Shown here: piece by piece, positions 38,937 to 47,643 of the stretch
Layout of the letters: each line of letters starts with the position of its first letter
Position numbering within the stretch: the first letter of the stretch is position 1
DNA from: a bacterium
GTDB taxonomy: Bacteria; Oederibacteriota; Muellerivitia; Muellerivitales; Muellerivitaceae
Length of the DNA stretch: 64,000 nt
NCBI GenBank assembly: GCA_035549195.1
Contig: DASZRK010000002.1
Coordinates: forward strand, 62,001-126,000
Reading direction: 5' to 3'
Translations under genes and position numbers: made by a program
The notes under the pieces: model-generated
Databases searched by the model: none
What the model saw: the letters and a program-made list of their open reading frames with translations, nothing else
Told to the model about the DNA's origin: nothing

Positions 38937-40320
38937 ACTGAAGACCGTACTTCTTCACCTTCATAAAAAGGGTCTTGTAGTCGGTCCGGAGGATCTTGGC
39001 GGCCTGGGACTTGTTCCCCTGGGTCGCCCGCAGGACGTTACGGATGGCCTGCTTCTCCGCTTCCTCGGCGGCGCGGGTCGAGATCTGCTTCAAGGAAAGG
39101 CCGGGCGCCAGGGGCACTTCCACGGCCTCCAGGCCCGCCTGGGGCGCGGAACCCTTGCCCAGGAGGGATCGGAGGACCTCCGGACCTACCTCCGGGCCTT
39201 GGCTCAAGAGCACGGCCTGCCTGACCACGTTGCGCAGTTCCCGGATGTTCCCGGGCCAGGGGTAATCCCGGAGCCGCTCCAGGGCCTCGGATCCCAGGGG
39301 CGCCAGGGGCTTGCGGAATTCCACGGCCGCCTCCTCCAGGAAGCGGCCCGCCAACAGCTCCAGGTCCTCGAGACGGTCCCGCAAGGGGGAAAGCTGGAGG
39401 GTGAACTCGGCCAGGCGGTAATAGAGGTCCTGGCGGAACTTCCCTTCCTGGGCCAGTTGTTCCAGCGGCGCGTTGGTGGCGGCGACGAAGCGCACATCGA
39501 TGGCCAGGGACCGCTCGGCGCCCACGGGGCGCACCTGGCGTTCCTGGAGCACCCGCAGCAGCTTGGCTTGGAGCCCCATGGGCAGGTTCCCCACCTCGTC
39601 CAGGAAGAGGGTCCCGCCCGACGCCAGGACCATCTGGCCCTCCTTCTTGCGGTCGGCGCCGGTGAAGGCGCCCTTCTCATGGCCGAAGAGCTCGCTCTCC
39701 AGCAGGTTCTCGGCCAGGGCGCCGCAATCGATGGCCACGAAGGGTTTCCCCCGGCGGGGGCTTTCTTCGTGCAGGGCCCGGGCGGCCAGTTCCTTCCCCG
39801 TCCCCGTTTCCCCCTGGATGAGCACCGTCAGGTTGGAGGGGGCCACCTTCCGGATCTGGGCCACCATGTCGCGCAAGGCGGGGCTCTCCCCCGCCAACCG
39901 TCCCAGGGCCGGTCCCTTGCCCGCCCTCTGGCGGAGCTCCTCCATTTCGTTCAGCAGTTCGTCCCGTTCCAGGGCATTGCGGAGCGTGATGAGCAGTTGG
40001 TCGTTCTCGAAGGGCTTGGTGAGGTACTGGTGGGCGCCGGCCTGCACCGCCTCCACCGCCTTCTGCACGTCGGTGACCCCGGTGAGCATCAGGACGGGAA
40101 GTTGGGGGCGGCGTTTCTTGAGCTCCTTGAGGACCTCGATGCCGCTCATGTCAGGGAGCTGGAGGTCGAGGAGGACCGCGTTCACCGTGGGGACCGCCCG
40201 TTCCAGGGCGGACCGGCCGTCCTCGGCCGTCAGGACGTCGTAACCCGCCACCTTGCCCAGGAGGGTCTGGAGCAGGCGCCGTTCGATGGCGTCGTCGTCC
40301 ACCACAAGGATTTTCTTCAT
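38932..40320 (-). CDS. NtrC-family sigma-54-dependent response regulator
   Basis: ATG 40320 (GAGGT upstream) begins the receiver at KKILVVDDD. D52 in LLDLQLPDMSG is the phosphorylation site. The AAA+ domain has Walker A GETGTGKE (170-177), the sigma-54 contact loop GAFTGA (217-222) and the arginine-finger region FRQDLYYRLAEF. The C-terminal Fis-type helix-turn-helix (NKSQAAKILRTDYKTLFMKVKKYG) binds enhancer sites. It would activate sigma-54 promoters in response to a partner kinase, probably the PAS kinase at 40918. Its last residues are in DNA that overlaps a palindromic repeat. Confidence 0.95.
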   Translation of the reverse strand: MKKILVVDDDAIERRLLQTLLGKVAGYDVLTAEDGRSALERAVPTVNAVLLDLQLPDMSGIEVLKELKKRRPQLPVLMLTGVTDVQKAVEAVQAGAHQYLTKPFENDQLLITLRNALERDELLNEMEELRQRAGKGPALGRLAGESPALRDMVAQIRKVAPSNLTVLIQGETGTGKELAARALHEESPRRGKPFVAIDCGALAENLLESELFGHEKGAFTGADRKKEGQMVLASGGTLFLDEVGNLPMGLQAKLLRVLQERQVRPVGAERSLAIDVRFVAATNAPLEQLAQEGKFRQDLYYRLAEFTLQLSPLRDRLEDLELLAGRFLEEAAVEFRKPLAPLGSEALERLRDYPWPGNIRELRNVVRQAVLLSQGPEVGPEVLRSLLGKGSAPQAGLEAVEVPLAPGLSLKQISTRAAEEAEKQAIRNVLRATQGNKSQAAKILRTDYKTLFMKVKKYGLQS

Positions 40321-40357
40321 TTGAACCTCAGGTAAAAGATGGACTAAAAGGCATCCC

Positions 40358-40448
40358 ATGACACGAAGATTCTAAAACACTAAGAAATCCGTTCCTTTTC
40401 GATCCACATACAAAACCCTTACTTCGAATCTTTGTGGCTTCGTGTCAT
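40358..40448. repeat. Palindromic ATGACACGAAGA-type repeat
   Basis: Left arm ATGACACGAAGATTC, right arm GAATCTTTGTGGCTTCGTGT then CAT. It lies between the NtrC-type gene and the receiver gene 40458. Confidence 0.75.
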
Positions 40449-40457
40449 CCGATGCCT

Positions 40458-40823
40458 TCATTCCTTCAAATACCCCGCCACCTGGGACGCGAAGGTCTGC
40501 ACGTCCAGGGGCTTGGAGATATAGCCGTCGCAGCCCGAAGCCAGGGCCTTCTCCTCGTCGCCCTTCATGGCGTAGGCGGTCACGGCCACGATGACCAGGT
40601 CCTGGAAGGCCGGATCGGCCTTCAGTTGGGCCGTCAGCTCCAGCCCGCTCATGCCGGGCAGTTGGAGGTCCATCAGGATCAACCGGGGCCGGGTGTTCTC
40701 CAGGCTCTGGAGGGCCTCCTCGGCGGAGCCGGCGGTGAGGACCCGGTAGCCCTCCTTGGCCAAGAGGAGTTTCGTGAGCTTGAGGTTGATCGGGTTGTCG
40801 TCCACGATGAGGATCTCGGTCAC
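40458..40823 (-). CDS. DivK/CheY-like single-domain response regulator
   Basis: A 121-residue receiver starting at GTG 40823. Seen: ILIVDDNPINLKL, D52 in LILMDLQLPGMSG and VTAYAMKGDEEKALASGCDGYISKPLD with the conserved Lys. The A-x-G-C-D-G-Y-I-S-K-P pattern is typical of DivK-like receivers and of receivers next to hybrid kinases. It lies between the PAS kinase and the NtrC-type regulator, so it likely receives phosphate from the same kinase. It is paralogous to 38091-38471. Confidence 0.93.
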   Translation of the reverse strand: MTEILIVDDNPINLKLTKLLLAKEGYRVLTAGSAEEALQSLENTRPRLILMDLQLPGMSGLELTAQLKADPAFQDLVIVAVTAYAMKGDEEKALASGCDGYISKPLDVQTFASQVAGYLKE

Positions 40824-40890
40824 TCGAACACCCCGAAACCAATTCTTGATGTCGGAAAGTTTTCGACACTGATCCTGCGTCGAAAAAATC

Positions 40891-40921
40891 CTGAATTCAA
40901 AATTAAAAATTCAAAATTCAT
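40891..40921. repeat. AT-rich AATTCAAAATT-type repeat
   Basis: CTGAATTCAAAATTAAAAAT then TCAAAATTCA, in a GC-rich background; its edge overlaps the stop of the histidine kinase. A related string is at 50615-50648. Confidence 0.6.
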
Positions 40922-42105
40922 GCTTGGTTTCCAGAGGTGTCCCGGGGCAGGACCGCGGTGAAAACGCTCCCCGTCCCATAAACGCTCCGGACCGAGACCG
41001 CGCCCCCCTGGGCCTCCACCAGACGCTTGGTGAGGGCCAGTCCCAGGCCCGTGCCCGCGTATTTCTTGGCGACCCCCTGGTCGAGCTGCTGGAACTCGAT
41101 GAAGAGCTTGTGCATGTCCTTTTCCTGGATCCCGATGCCCGTGTCCTCCACCTCCAGGCGGAACCGGTCGTTCCCCTCGGGCAGGGCCCGGACGGTCACC
41201 GTCCCGCCCTCGGGGGTGAACTTGATGGCGTTGGAGAGGAAATTATAGAGGACCTGCTTGAGCTTGGAGGCGTCCAGCACCACCGTCCCCAGGGCCGGGT
41301 CCACCTGGGCCACCAGGTCCAGCTTCTTGGGTCCGGCGATGCCCCGCAGGATCTCCTTGACCTCGGTGATGGAACGGGAAAGATCCACCTTCTCGGGGCG
41401 GAACTGCATCTTGCCCGCCTCCACCTTGGTGAGGTCCAGCACGTCGTTGATGAGCTGCAGCAGGTGGCGGGCGCTGGTGAGGATGTCGCCCAGGTATTCC
41501 TTGTGGTCCGGCGAGAGGGGCCCCACCTTCTCATGCACCATCAGCTCGGAGAAGCCGATGATGGCGTTCAAGGGCGTGCGCAGTTCGTGCGACATGTTGG
41601 CCAGGAACTCGCCCTTGAGGCGGTTGGATTCCTGCATGCGGCGGTTCTCCTCCTCCAGCACCCGCCGGCGCTCGGAGACGTCCCGGACCGCGGCGATGAC
41701 GAAGACGCCCTCCTCCGTATGGATGGGGCTGAGCGATATCTCCGCGGGGAACTCGCTCCCGTCCCTTTTCAGGGCGTAAAGGTCCATCCCGGCGCCCATG
41801 GGCCGGATCTTGGGGGCGTGGAAGTACTCGCCCCGGTGGGCCGGGTGGCCTCCCTGGTACCGGGCGGGGACCAGGGCCTCGATCTTGAGGCCTTGAAGTC
41901 CGTCCGGCGGGTAGTCGAAGAGGGTCTCGGCCTGGGCGTTGGAGAGGACGATCCCGCCGTCCTTGCCCACGATGACCATGGCGTCCGGGGCGGCGGCCAA
42001 AAGACCCCGGAGCAGGGCCTCCTCCGATCTCGGACGGGCGGAAGGGCCGTGTGTCCTTTTCCCGGGGCCGCGGGTCTTTCCGGTTCTCGGTTTGTTCTTT
42101 TTCAT
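40918..42105 (-). CDS. PAS-domain sensor histidine kinase
   Basis: A 395-residue kinase without membrane helices. After a basic N-terminus (1-27) comes a PAS domain (about 30-145: APDAMVIVGKDGGIVLSNAQAETLF, ending VRDVSERRRV). The HisKA domain has H173 in FLANMSHELRTPLNAIIGF. The catalytic part has N-box LYNFLSNAIKFTPEGG, G1 VEDTGIGI and G2 GTGLGLAL. It should autophosphorylate H173 in response to a cytoplasmic cue and pass phosphate to the nearby receivers and NtrC-type regulator. Confidence 0.95.
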   Translation of the reverse strand: MKKNKPRTGKTRGPGKRTHGPSARPRSEEALLRGLLAAAPDAMVIVGKDGGIVLSNAQAETLFDYPPDGLQGLKIEALVPARYQGGHPAHRGEYFHAPKIRPMGAGMDLYALKRDGSEFPAEISLSPIHTEEGVFVIAAVRDVSERRRVLEEENRRMQESNRLKGEFLANMSHELRTPLNAIIGFSELMVHEKVGPLSPDHKEYLGDILTSARHLLQLINDVLDLTKVEAGKMQFRPEKVDLSRSITEVKEILRGIAGPKKLDLVAQVDPALGTVVLDASKLKQVLYNFLSNAIKFTPEGGTVTVRALPEGNDRFRLEVEDTGIGIQEKDMHKLFIEFQQLDQGVAKKYAGTGLGLALTKRLVEAQGGAVSVRSVYGTGSVFTAVLPRDTSGNQA

Positions 42106-42159
42106 GCGGGAAGGATTTCCTTTTTGGGGGGTGGGCTTCCCAATTTTAATCCAGGGCCA

Positions 42160-42189
42160 TTGGTTTTACGACGGGAAGAAGGCTATATT
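42160..42189 (+). promoter_or_regulatory. Probable promoter of the glutathione peroxidase gene
   Basis: TTGGTT (42160-42165) and TATATT (42184-42189) are separated by 18 bp; transcription would start near 42196, about 21 bases before the ATG. It lies in the divergent gap with the histidine kinase. Confidence 0.45.
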
Positions 42190-42216
42190 CCCGTTACATC
42201 CACCGGGAGGAAGACC

Positions 42217-42699
42217 ATGTCCATCCATCCATTCCAAGCCAAGACCATCGACGGGAAGGAAATCGCCCTTTCCCAATACCGGGGCAAGGCCCTTTTGATC
42301 GTGAACGTGGCCAGCCGTTGCGGCTTCACCCCGCAATACGAGGGCTTGGAGGCGCTTTACAAGAAATACAAGGACCGGGGGTTCGAGATCCTGGGCTTCC
42401 CCTGCAACCAATTCGGTTCCCAGGAGCCCGGGACCGAGACGGAAATTAAACAGTTCTGCGACCTGAACTACGGGGTGACCTTCCCGCTCTTCGCCAAGAT
42501 CGACGTGAACGGGCCCAACGCCCATCCCCTCTATAAGTACCTGACCTCGGAGAAACCCGGCATCCTGGGCACCGAGGCCATCAAATGGAACTTCACCAAG
42601 TTCCTCATCGGCAAGGACGGCGAACCCGTCAAGCGTTACGCCTCGGCGGCCACCCCCGCCAGCCTGGAAGCGGACGTCGAAGCGGTCCTTAACAAGTAG
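42217..42699 (+). CDS. Glutathione peroxidase family protein
   Basis: ATG 42217 is preceded by GGGAGG. The 160-residue protein has the thioredoxin-fold peroxidase signature: catalytic C35 in VASRCGFTPQY (Cys, not selenocysteine), Q69 in PCNQFGSQEP, and W124 and N125 in IKWNFTKFL, completing the catalytic tetrad. Bacterial members reduce hydrogen peroxide or lipid peroxides, often with thioredoxin rather than glutathione as donor. It is a single gene, divergent from the kinase. No export signal is present. Confidence 0.93.
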   Translation: MSIHPFQAKTIDGKEIALSQYRGKALLIVNVASRCGFTPQYEGLEALYKKYKDRGFEILGFPCNQFGSQEPGTETEIKQFCDLNYGVTFPLFAKIDVNGPNAHPLYKYLTSEKPGILGTEAIKWNFTKFLIGKDGEPVKRYASAATPASLEADVEAVLNK

Positions 42700-42712
42700 G
42701 ACAAGGCCCATT

Positions 42713-42841
42713 GAGCCACCGATGAACACCGATCAACTCCGATAAAGACCCGATAGATCATTTTCACCACAGAGACCCCCCCGTCCCAGCCCACGATCGT
42801 ATCCAAGACTTATCGGCGTTCATGCCCTTCATCGGTGGCTA
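42713..42841. repeat. Palindromic GCCACCGATGAACACC-type repeat, copy 2
   Basis: Left arm GAGCCACCGATGAACACCGA then TCAACTCCGAT; right arm TCGGCGTTCATGCCCTTCAT then CGGTGGCT. A further half-arm (ATGCCATGCATCTGTGGCTG) occurs at 42927-42946. Confidence 0.82.
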
Positions 42842-42866
42842 ATGGGACGTTCGATGTCGTCGCGAA

Positions 42867-42895
42867 ATAAAAAAGCCCGGGGATTTCCCGGGCTT
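42867..42895 (-). terminator. Intrinsic terminator of the FG-GAP gene
   Basis: Minus strand AAGCCCGGG (42895-42887) pairs with CCCGGGCTT (42881-42873), followed by TTTTAT. It lies 60 bp downstream of the stop at 42957. Confidence 0.85.
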
Positions 42896-42956
42896 GTGTG
42901 CCGGTCTTCTGTTCCATCCCATCTATGCCATGCATCTGTGGCTGGAATGGATCTTT

Positions 42957-44459
42957 TTAGTGGATGACCGCCAGCTTGCGCGTGAAGGAGACCCCGTCCA
43001 CCGTGAAGCGGCCGATGTAACTGCCGCTGGCCAAGGCCTGGCCCGCCTGGTTCGTCAGGTCCCAATCCACGCTGTTCTCCCCCGCCACCGTGGCCGAGGC
43101 CGGCAGGGTCCTGTCCCAGACCAGCGTTCCGGTCAGGTCGAAGACCTGGACGCTGACGTTGGAAGGCCCCGGCAGGTCGAAGTGGAGCTTCACCGACCCT
43201 CCCCGGGCCGGGTTCGGATAGAAATAGGTGGTCTCATCGCTGAACCGGTCATGGGACCCGTGCGCCAGGGCGTCGGGCGTGGGCGTCGGGGCCACCAGGG
43301 TCAGGGGCACCACCTTCAGGCTGTTGGTGCGCATGTGGGTCGTCACCAGGGCCGCGCCATCCTGCCCCTTCATCACCGCCAGTTCGACCGGACCGAAGGA
43401 ATGGTCCTGGCCTTCGGCCACCGTCAGGGTGCCCTCCAGGGCGTAGGTCCCGTTGAGGGCGTCGAAAACATCGATGGTGTCCGAGTCGCGGTTGGCGACC
43501 AGGATCTCCAGGTCCTTGTCCCCGTCCAGGTCCGCCACGGTCAGCCCGTTGGGATGCTGGCCGGTGGTCGAGAGCGGGAGTTGGGGATCGAGGGAGCCGT
43601 CGGCCTGTTGCAGGAAGACCTGCACGTTGTTCTTGGTGAAATCGGCCAGCACCAGGTCGGAACGCCCGTCGCCGTTGAGGTCGGCCAGGTGAAGGTCCGA
43701 GGGCGAGCCGCCCGGCGGGAGTTCCAGGGTGCGGGTGACCGCGAAGGACGAGGGATCGGCGTTGGAAGCCGAGAGGATGACGACCTGGTTGGCGTTCATA
43801 CAGACCACCGCGATCTGGCCGGAACCGTCGCCCGTCAGGTCGCCCACCGCCAATTGCACCGGGCCGCCCGGCACGGGAATATCGGTCCGTTGGCCCAGCT
43901 TCCCGTCCTTGAGCGGGAAGAGGGAGACCTGCCCCGCCCCGTAATCGGCCACCGCCACGAAGTCGGTCCCGTCCCGGCGGGTGCGCCCCGCGGCCACGCC
44001 GACCGGCATCTTCAAGGTCGGGGCCTCGTCCACCTGTCGGAAGCTTCCCCTTCCCCATTGAAAGACCTGGAGGCGATCCGCCTCATAGGCGGTGACGAAG
44101 AGCAGTCCCTTGCCCGTGGATTGGGCGTCCAGGATGGCCAGGCCCCGGGGGCTCTGGGCGGTGGGGATCGTGGCGATGGGGCTCAAGGCCGAACCGTTCA
44201 GGCCGAAGACCTGCACCGTGGAATCCTGGGCGTGGGTCAGGGAAACGGGGGTGGAGAGCCCGATGAAGGTGTGGGAACCGAAATTCGCCACCGCCAGTTG
44301 TTGGGAGCCGTTCCCCAGCAGGGAACCGACCGCCAAACCCCGGGGGCTGGTCCCCGCGTCCTGGCTGGTGGGTGTTTGGAAGGGCAACGGGACGGCTTGG
44401 CTTGCGAGAGGAAGAACGGCGATAAGGGCGGCTTTCCGGATAAAGGTACGGATCTTCAT
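42957..44459 (-). CDS. Secreted FG-GAP/VCBS propeller protein with C-terminal sorting-type domain
   Basis: A 500-residue exported protein; AGGAGG precedes the ATG and the signal peptide is IRKAALIAVLPLASQAV. Repeats of about 60 residues carry the calcium-site-like LNGDGRSDLVLADF, LDGDKDLEILVAN and LTGDGSGQIAVVC, giving a seven-bladed propeller-like fold. After a Thr/Pro linker comes a C-terminal domain starting YFYPNPARGGSVKLHFDLP, as in FlgD-like or secretion-sorting modules, ending SGSYIGRFTVDG. It is probably displayed on or released from the cell surface; the ligand is unknown. Confidence 0.88.
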   Translation of the reverse strand: MKIRTFIRKAALIAVLPLASQAVPLPFQTPTSQDAGTSPRGLAVGSLLGNGSQQLAVANFGSHTFIGLSTPVSLTHAQDSTVQVFGLNGSALSPIATIPTAQSPRGLAILDAQSTGKGLLFVTAYEADRLQVFQWGRGSFRQVDEAPTLKMPVGVAAGRTRRDGTDFVAVADYGAGQVSLFPLKDGKLGQRTDIPVPGGPVQLAVGDLTGDGSGQIAVVCMNANQVVILSASNADPSSFAVTRTLELPPGGSPSDLHLADLNGDGRSDLVLADFTKNNVQVFLQQADGSLDPQLPLSTTGQHPNGLTVADLDGDKDLEILVANRDSDTIDVFDALNGTYALEGTLTVAEGQDHSFGPVELAVMKGQDGAALVTTHMRTNSLKVVPLTLVAPTPTPDALAHGSHDRFSDETTYFYPNPARGGSVKLHFDLPGPSNVSVQVFDLTGTLVWDRTLPASATVAGENSVDWDLTNQAGQALASGSYIGRFTVDGVSFTRKLAVIH

Positions 44460-44561
44460 TGGACCTCCTAAAAAGAAATCAGTAGGTCAATGGTATCAAA
44501 AAAGTCCGGTCCCGGCGGTCGTCTCGGGGGAAAAAGAGGAAGGAAAAACCCCAGGTCAGGC

Positions 44562-45854
44562 CTATTGGCCCCGGCCCATCCCGTAATAGGTGAAACCCTG
44601 TTCGGCCAGCGGGCCGGCCTCATAGAGATTGCGGCCGTCCAGGATCAGGGGTTGTTTCACCAGGCCCCGCAGTTTCCGGAAGTCGATCTGCCGGAACTCG
44701 TTCCACTCGGTGACGATCAGGATGGCGTCCGCCCCATGGGCCGCCTCGTAGGCGGAAGGCGCGTATTTGACGTGGGGCAGGAGGGCCCGGGTCTTTTCCA
44801 TCGAGACCGGGTCATAGGCCCGCACCTTGGCCCCCGCCTTCAGGAGGGCGGGGATGATGTCCAGCGACGGCGCTTCCCGCAGGTCGTCGGTGTTGGGCTT
44901 GAAGGCCAGGCCCCAGACCGCGATGGTCTTGCCCTTGAGGTTCCCCACCACCCGGCGCACCTTCTGGAGGAAGATCTTTCGCTGCTGCTTGTTCACCGCC
45001 AGCACCTGGGGAAGGATCTTGAAGGGCTGGCGGTTCTTCTTGCCGATCTTGGCCAGCGCCGCCACGTCCTTGGGGAAACAGCTTCCCCCGAAACCCAGGC
45101 CGGCGTTCAGGAACTGTCCCCCGATGCGCGGGTCCAGCGCCATGCCCTTGACCACCTGCAGGATGTCGGCCCCGATACGGTCGCAGAGGTCCGCCACCTC
45201 GTTGATGAAGGAAATCTTGGTGGCCAGGAAGGCGTTGGAGGCGTACTTGATCATCTCGGCGCTCTTGAGGTCGGTGATGACCACCGGGCACTGGAGCAGC
45301 TTGTAGATCTCGGCCACCTTCTGGGCGGCGGCGCGGTTGGTGGCCCCGATGACCACCCGGTCGGGCTTCATCAGGTCGTTCACCGCCGAGCCTTCGCGGA
45401 GGAACTCGGGGTTGGACACCACGTCGAAGGAGACGTCCGAGGGGCTGTTCTGGATGATGATCCGGGCCACGATGTCGGCCATGCCGATGGGCACGGTGCT
45501 CTTGTTGATGATGATCTTGTAGCGGTCGAGGCTTTTCCCGATCTCGCGGGCGGCGGCCTTGACGTTGGTGATGTCCGCTTCCCCGTCCTGGCCCGGCGGG
45601 GTGTTGACGGCGATGAAGATGAAGTCGGAGGCCTGGACGGCGCCCTTCAGGTCGGTGGTGAAGGTCAGGCGCTTGCCCCGGTTGCGCTGGATGATCTCGG
45701 AAAGGCCCGGCTCGAAGATGGGCACCACGCCCCGGCGCAGGGCCGCGACCTTTTTCCTGTCGATATCCACGCAGATGACCTGGTTGCCGAACTCGGAGAA
45801 ACAGGCCCCCGTCACGAGCCCCACATAACCGGTCCCGATCACGGCGATGCGCAT
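44562..45854 (-). CDS. ugd: UDP-glucose 6-dehydrogenase
   Basis: Start ATG 45854 (GGAGG upstream) begins the NAD-binding motif RIAVIGTGYVGLVTG; a longer frame has no homology. The 430-residue enzyme oxidises UDP-glucose to UDP-glucuronate in two steps. Seen: the STVPIGM loop, the catalytic C259 in GFGGSCFPKD, K205-containing MIKYASNAFLA region and the C-terminal UDP-binding KPNTDDLREAP. The product would feed capsule, exopolysaccharide or LPS synthesis. The GDP-mannose dehydrogenase alternative is less likely given these motifs. Confidence 0.93.
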   Translation of the reverse strand: MRIAVIGTGYVGLVTGACFSEFGNQVICVDIDRKKVAALRRGVVPIFEPGLSEIIQRNRGKRLTFTTDLKGAVQASDFIFIAVNTPPGQDGEADITNVKAAAREIGKSLDRYKIIINKSTVPIGMADIVARIIIQNSPSDVSFDVVSNPEFLREGSAVNDLMKPDRVVIGATNRAAAQKVAEIYKLLQCPVVITDLKSAEMIKYASNAFLATKISFINEVADLCDRIGADILQVVKGMALDPRIGGQFLNAGLGFGGSCFPKDVAALAKIGKKNRQPFKILPQVLAVNKQQRKIFLQKVRRVVGNLKGKTIAVWGLAFKPNTDDLREAPSLDIIPALLKAGAKVRAYDPVSMEKTRALLPHVKYAPSAYEAAHGADAILIVTEWNEFRQIDFRKLRGLVKQPLILDGRNLYEAGPLAEQGFTYYGMGRGQ

Positions 45855-46024
45855 GAAAAAGCCTCCGAAAAGGATTGGGAAGATTGGACGCCCGGCCGGG
45901 TCACCCCGGACCCAGGGACAAAACCAAAAGCAGGATAGCCTTTTCCGATGATTTTCCAAGTTGGAAAGAGGACGGCCCGGGCCCCCGAAAAGGGGCATGG
46001 GCCGGGAAAAAGGGCCTGCCTTCC

Positions 46025-46900
46025 CTAGGGCTGACTTGGGGGGCGGGCGTTCTGTAACTGCATCCGTTCCTGCTCGCTGAGCTGGTAGGGGAACATGGAA
46101 AAGTCCACGGCTTGGTCCCCCCCGCCCTCGGTCCCCCGGAAGCTCTGGTTCGGCGGTTCCTCATAGGCCTTGGCCATCCGCGCCCCCACGTCCAGCCCCG
46201 ACGGGTCATCCGTCCAATACCTTTCCCCGAAATTCGGGTGACTGATCCGGACCTCGTAGGCTTCCGGAGCCGAGAGCGGGGGGACGGTCACATGGTAAAA
46301 ACCCTGTTCGTTCGTGGTGGCGGTCACCGCCACGCCGTTGTTCGAGAAGACAATCACGGCGCCGCTGATGGTCGACAAATGGAGGCAGTCCAGGACCTTC
46401 CCGTGGAACTGCCAGGACGGGCCCGCGATGGTCATGGGGGTGGCGATGGGCGTGGGGGTGCAGGTCGCATCGGGATACCCGCAAGGCAGGGGGGTCCAGG
46501 TCGCCTCCGGGGACGGCTCTTCGGTGGCGTTCCCATAGATGGAGGTCGGGCGCTCGATGGGCTTCGGGGTGGCGTATCCGTCGGTCTTGGGTGTGGGCCA
46601 AAAGGAATAGAGGGCCGCTCCCAGCAGGAGCGGGACCGCGAGCAGGATCATCTTCTTGAGTGGGAACTCCTGGTATTGCCGCTCGGGCAGCGGTTTTTTC
46701 CAAGGGTTCGTTTCGGCCGGGGGCGGGTTTTCTAAAGGCGGCGCGGCGGCCGGTTCCGGGCCCGATGGCGCCGGCCCAGGTCCGGGGGTCTCCGGGGGCG
46801 GAGGCGCATTGCGTTCCCGCCATTTGGCGAAGATCAACCCGCAGGCTTCGCAGGTCTCATTGCCATCGGCTTGTTCGAACCGGCAACTGGGGCATTGCAT
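46025..46900 (-). CDS. Zinc-ribbon, single-pass membrane protein with CnaB-like domain
   Basis: A 291-residue protein with an unusual order. Residues 1-25 form a zinc ribbon (CPSCRFEQADGNETCEACG). A Pro-rich linker runs to about 80. One membrane helix follows at about 82-102 (KMILLAVPLLLGAALYSFW). A Thr/Pro linker and then a carboxypeptidase-regulatory-like beta domain (WQFHGKVLDCLHLSTISGAVI...NEQGFYHVTVPPL) lie outside. A cytoplasmic zinc ribbon joined to an external domain recalls sensor-like bacterial proteins. It has no operon partner. Confidence 0.7.
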   Translation of the reverse strand: MQCPSCRFEQADGNETCEACGLIFAKWRERNAPPPPETPGPGPAPSGPEPAAAPPLENPPPAETNPWKKPLPERQYQEFPLKKMILLAVPLLLGAALYSFWPTPKTDGYATPKPIERPTSIYGNATEEPSPEATWTPLPCGYPDATCTPTPIATPMTIAGPSWQFHGKVLDCLHLSTISGAVIVFSNNGVAVTATTNEQGFYHVTVPPLSAPEAYEVRISHPNFGERYWTDDPSGLDVGARMAKAYEEPPNQSFRGTEGGGDQAVDFSMFPYQLSEQERMQLQNARPPSQP

Positions 46901-46931
46901 TCAATGATTATAAAACGGATTTTGGGGAATC

Positions 46932-46967
46932 AAAGAAAACGGACCGGTCGTTCCTTTGGGTCCGTTT
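46932..46967 (-). terminator. Intrinsic terminator of the 47095 gene
   Basis: Minus strand AAACGGACC (46967-46959) pairs with GGTCCGTTT (46945-46937), followed by TCTTTG. A second hairpin (GAGGAT/ATCCTC, 46999-47028) lies closer to the gene. Nothing else is seen in 46901-47094. Confidence 0.65.
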
Positions 46968-47094
46968 AAGGTGAAAAGAGAGCCGATCGGGCATTCGCGG
47001 AGGATCTTTTAAACTTCGACGAAATCCTCCATTCCCGACAGGGCCAAGAGAAGGACCTATCGGGACCCACCCTAGTTCAGGGGCATGGACCTAG

Positions 47095-47532
47095 TTACTT
47101 TTGACCCCTGTTCTTCGGGTCAAAGTCCACGGTCCATTCAATGCCGTACTTATCCCGGAACATCCCGAAATAGGAACCCCAGGGACTGTCGGCGATAGGC
47201 ACTTCGATCGCTCCACCCGCCGAAAGTCCATTGAACAACCTGTCGGCCTCTTCACGGCTTTCCGCGCTGATCGCTATCTTGGACCTGTTCTCGTTTTCGT
47301 TCACCCGCCCCATCCTTTCCGGGACGTCATTGGCGATCAAAACATTCTTCCCGATGGGCAAGGCGATGTGCATTATTTTATTCGCTTCCTTCTCCGGGAC
47401 CTGGAACTCGGGGCTCGCTAGGTCCTTGAAACGGACGATCTTCGAGAATTCTCCCCCGAAGACCGATCGGTAAAATCCGAACGCTTCTTCGGCGTTCCCA
47501 TTGAAGTTGATGTAAGGATTGATGGTCGGCAT
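47095..47532 (-). CDS. VOC-superfamily protein, PhnB/YjdN-like
   Basis: A 145-residue protein beginning PTINPYINFNGNAEEAFGFY, the standard opening of PhnB-like members of the vicinal oxygen chelate superfamily. Two beta-alpha-beta-beta-beta modules are seen; the second ends in SPWGSYFGMFRDKYGIEWTVDF. Proteins of this type are annotated from bleomycin resistance to glyoxalase, but most are uncharacterised, so no reaction is assigned. GAAAGGAA precedes the ATG. Confidence 0.88.
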   Translation of the reverse strand: MPTINPYINFNGNAEEAFGFYRSVFGGEFSKIVRFKDLASPEFQVPEKEANKIMHIALPIGKNVLIANDVPERMGRVNENENRSKIAISAESREEADRLFNGLSAGGAIEVPIADSPWGSYFGMFRDKYGIEWTVDFDPKNRGQK

Positions 47533-47643
47533 AACGTTCCTTTCTCGGTCGACGTTCTTTCACGGCTTTACCCGCTTTATTCCCCAACGACACAAAAAGA
47601 GGCCACGCCTAAATCTACTTGAGGACCATCCCCATGGTACGGC

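Noticed and set aside
40924-42699. A 591-codon plus-strand frame ending in the glutathione peroxidase
   Set aside because: Only the last 160 codons, with their own GGGAGG and ATG, are homologous; the rest is the antisense of the histidine kinase.
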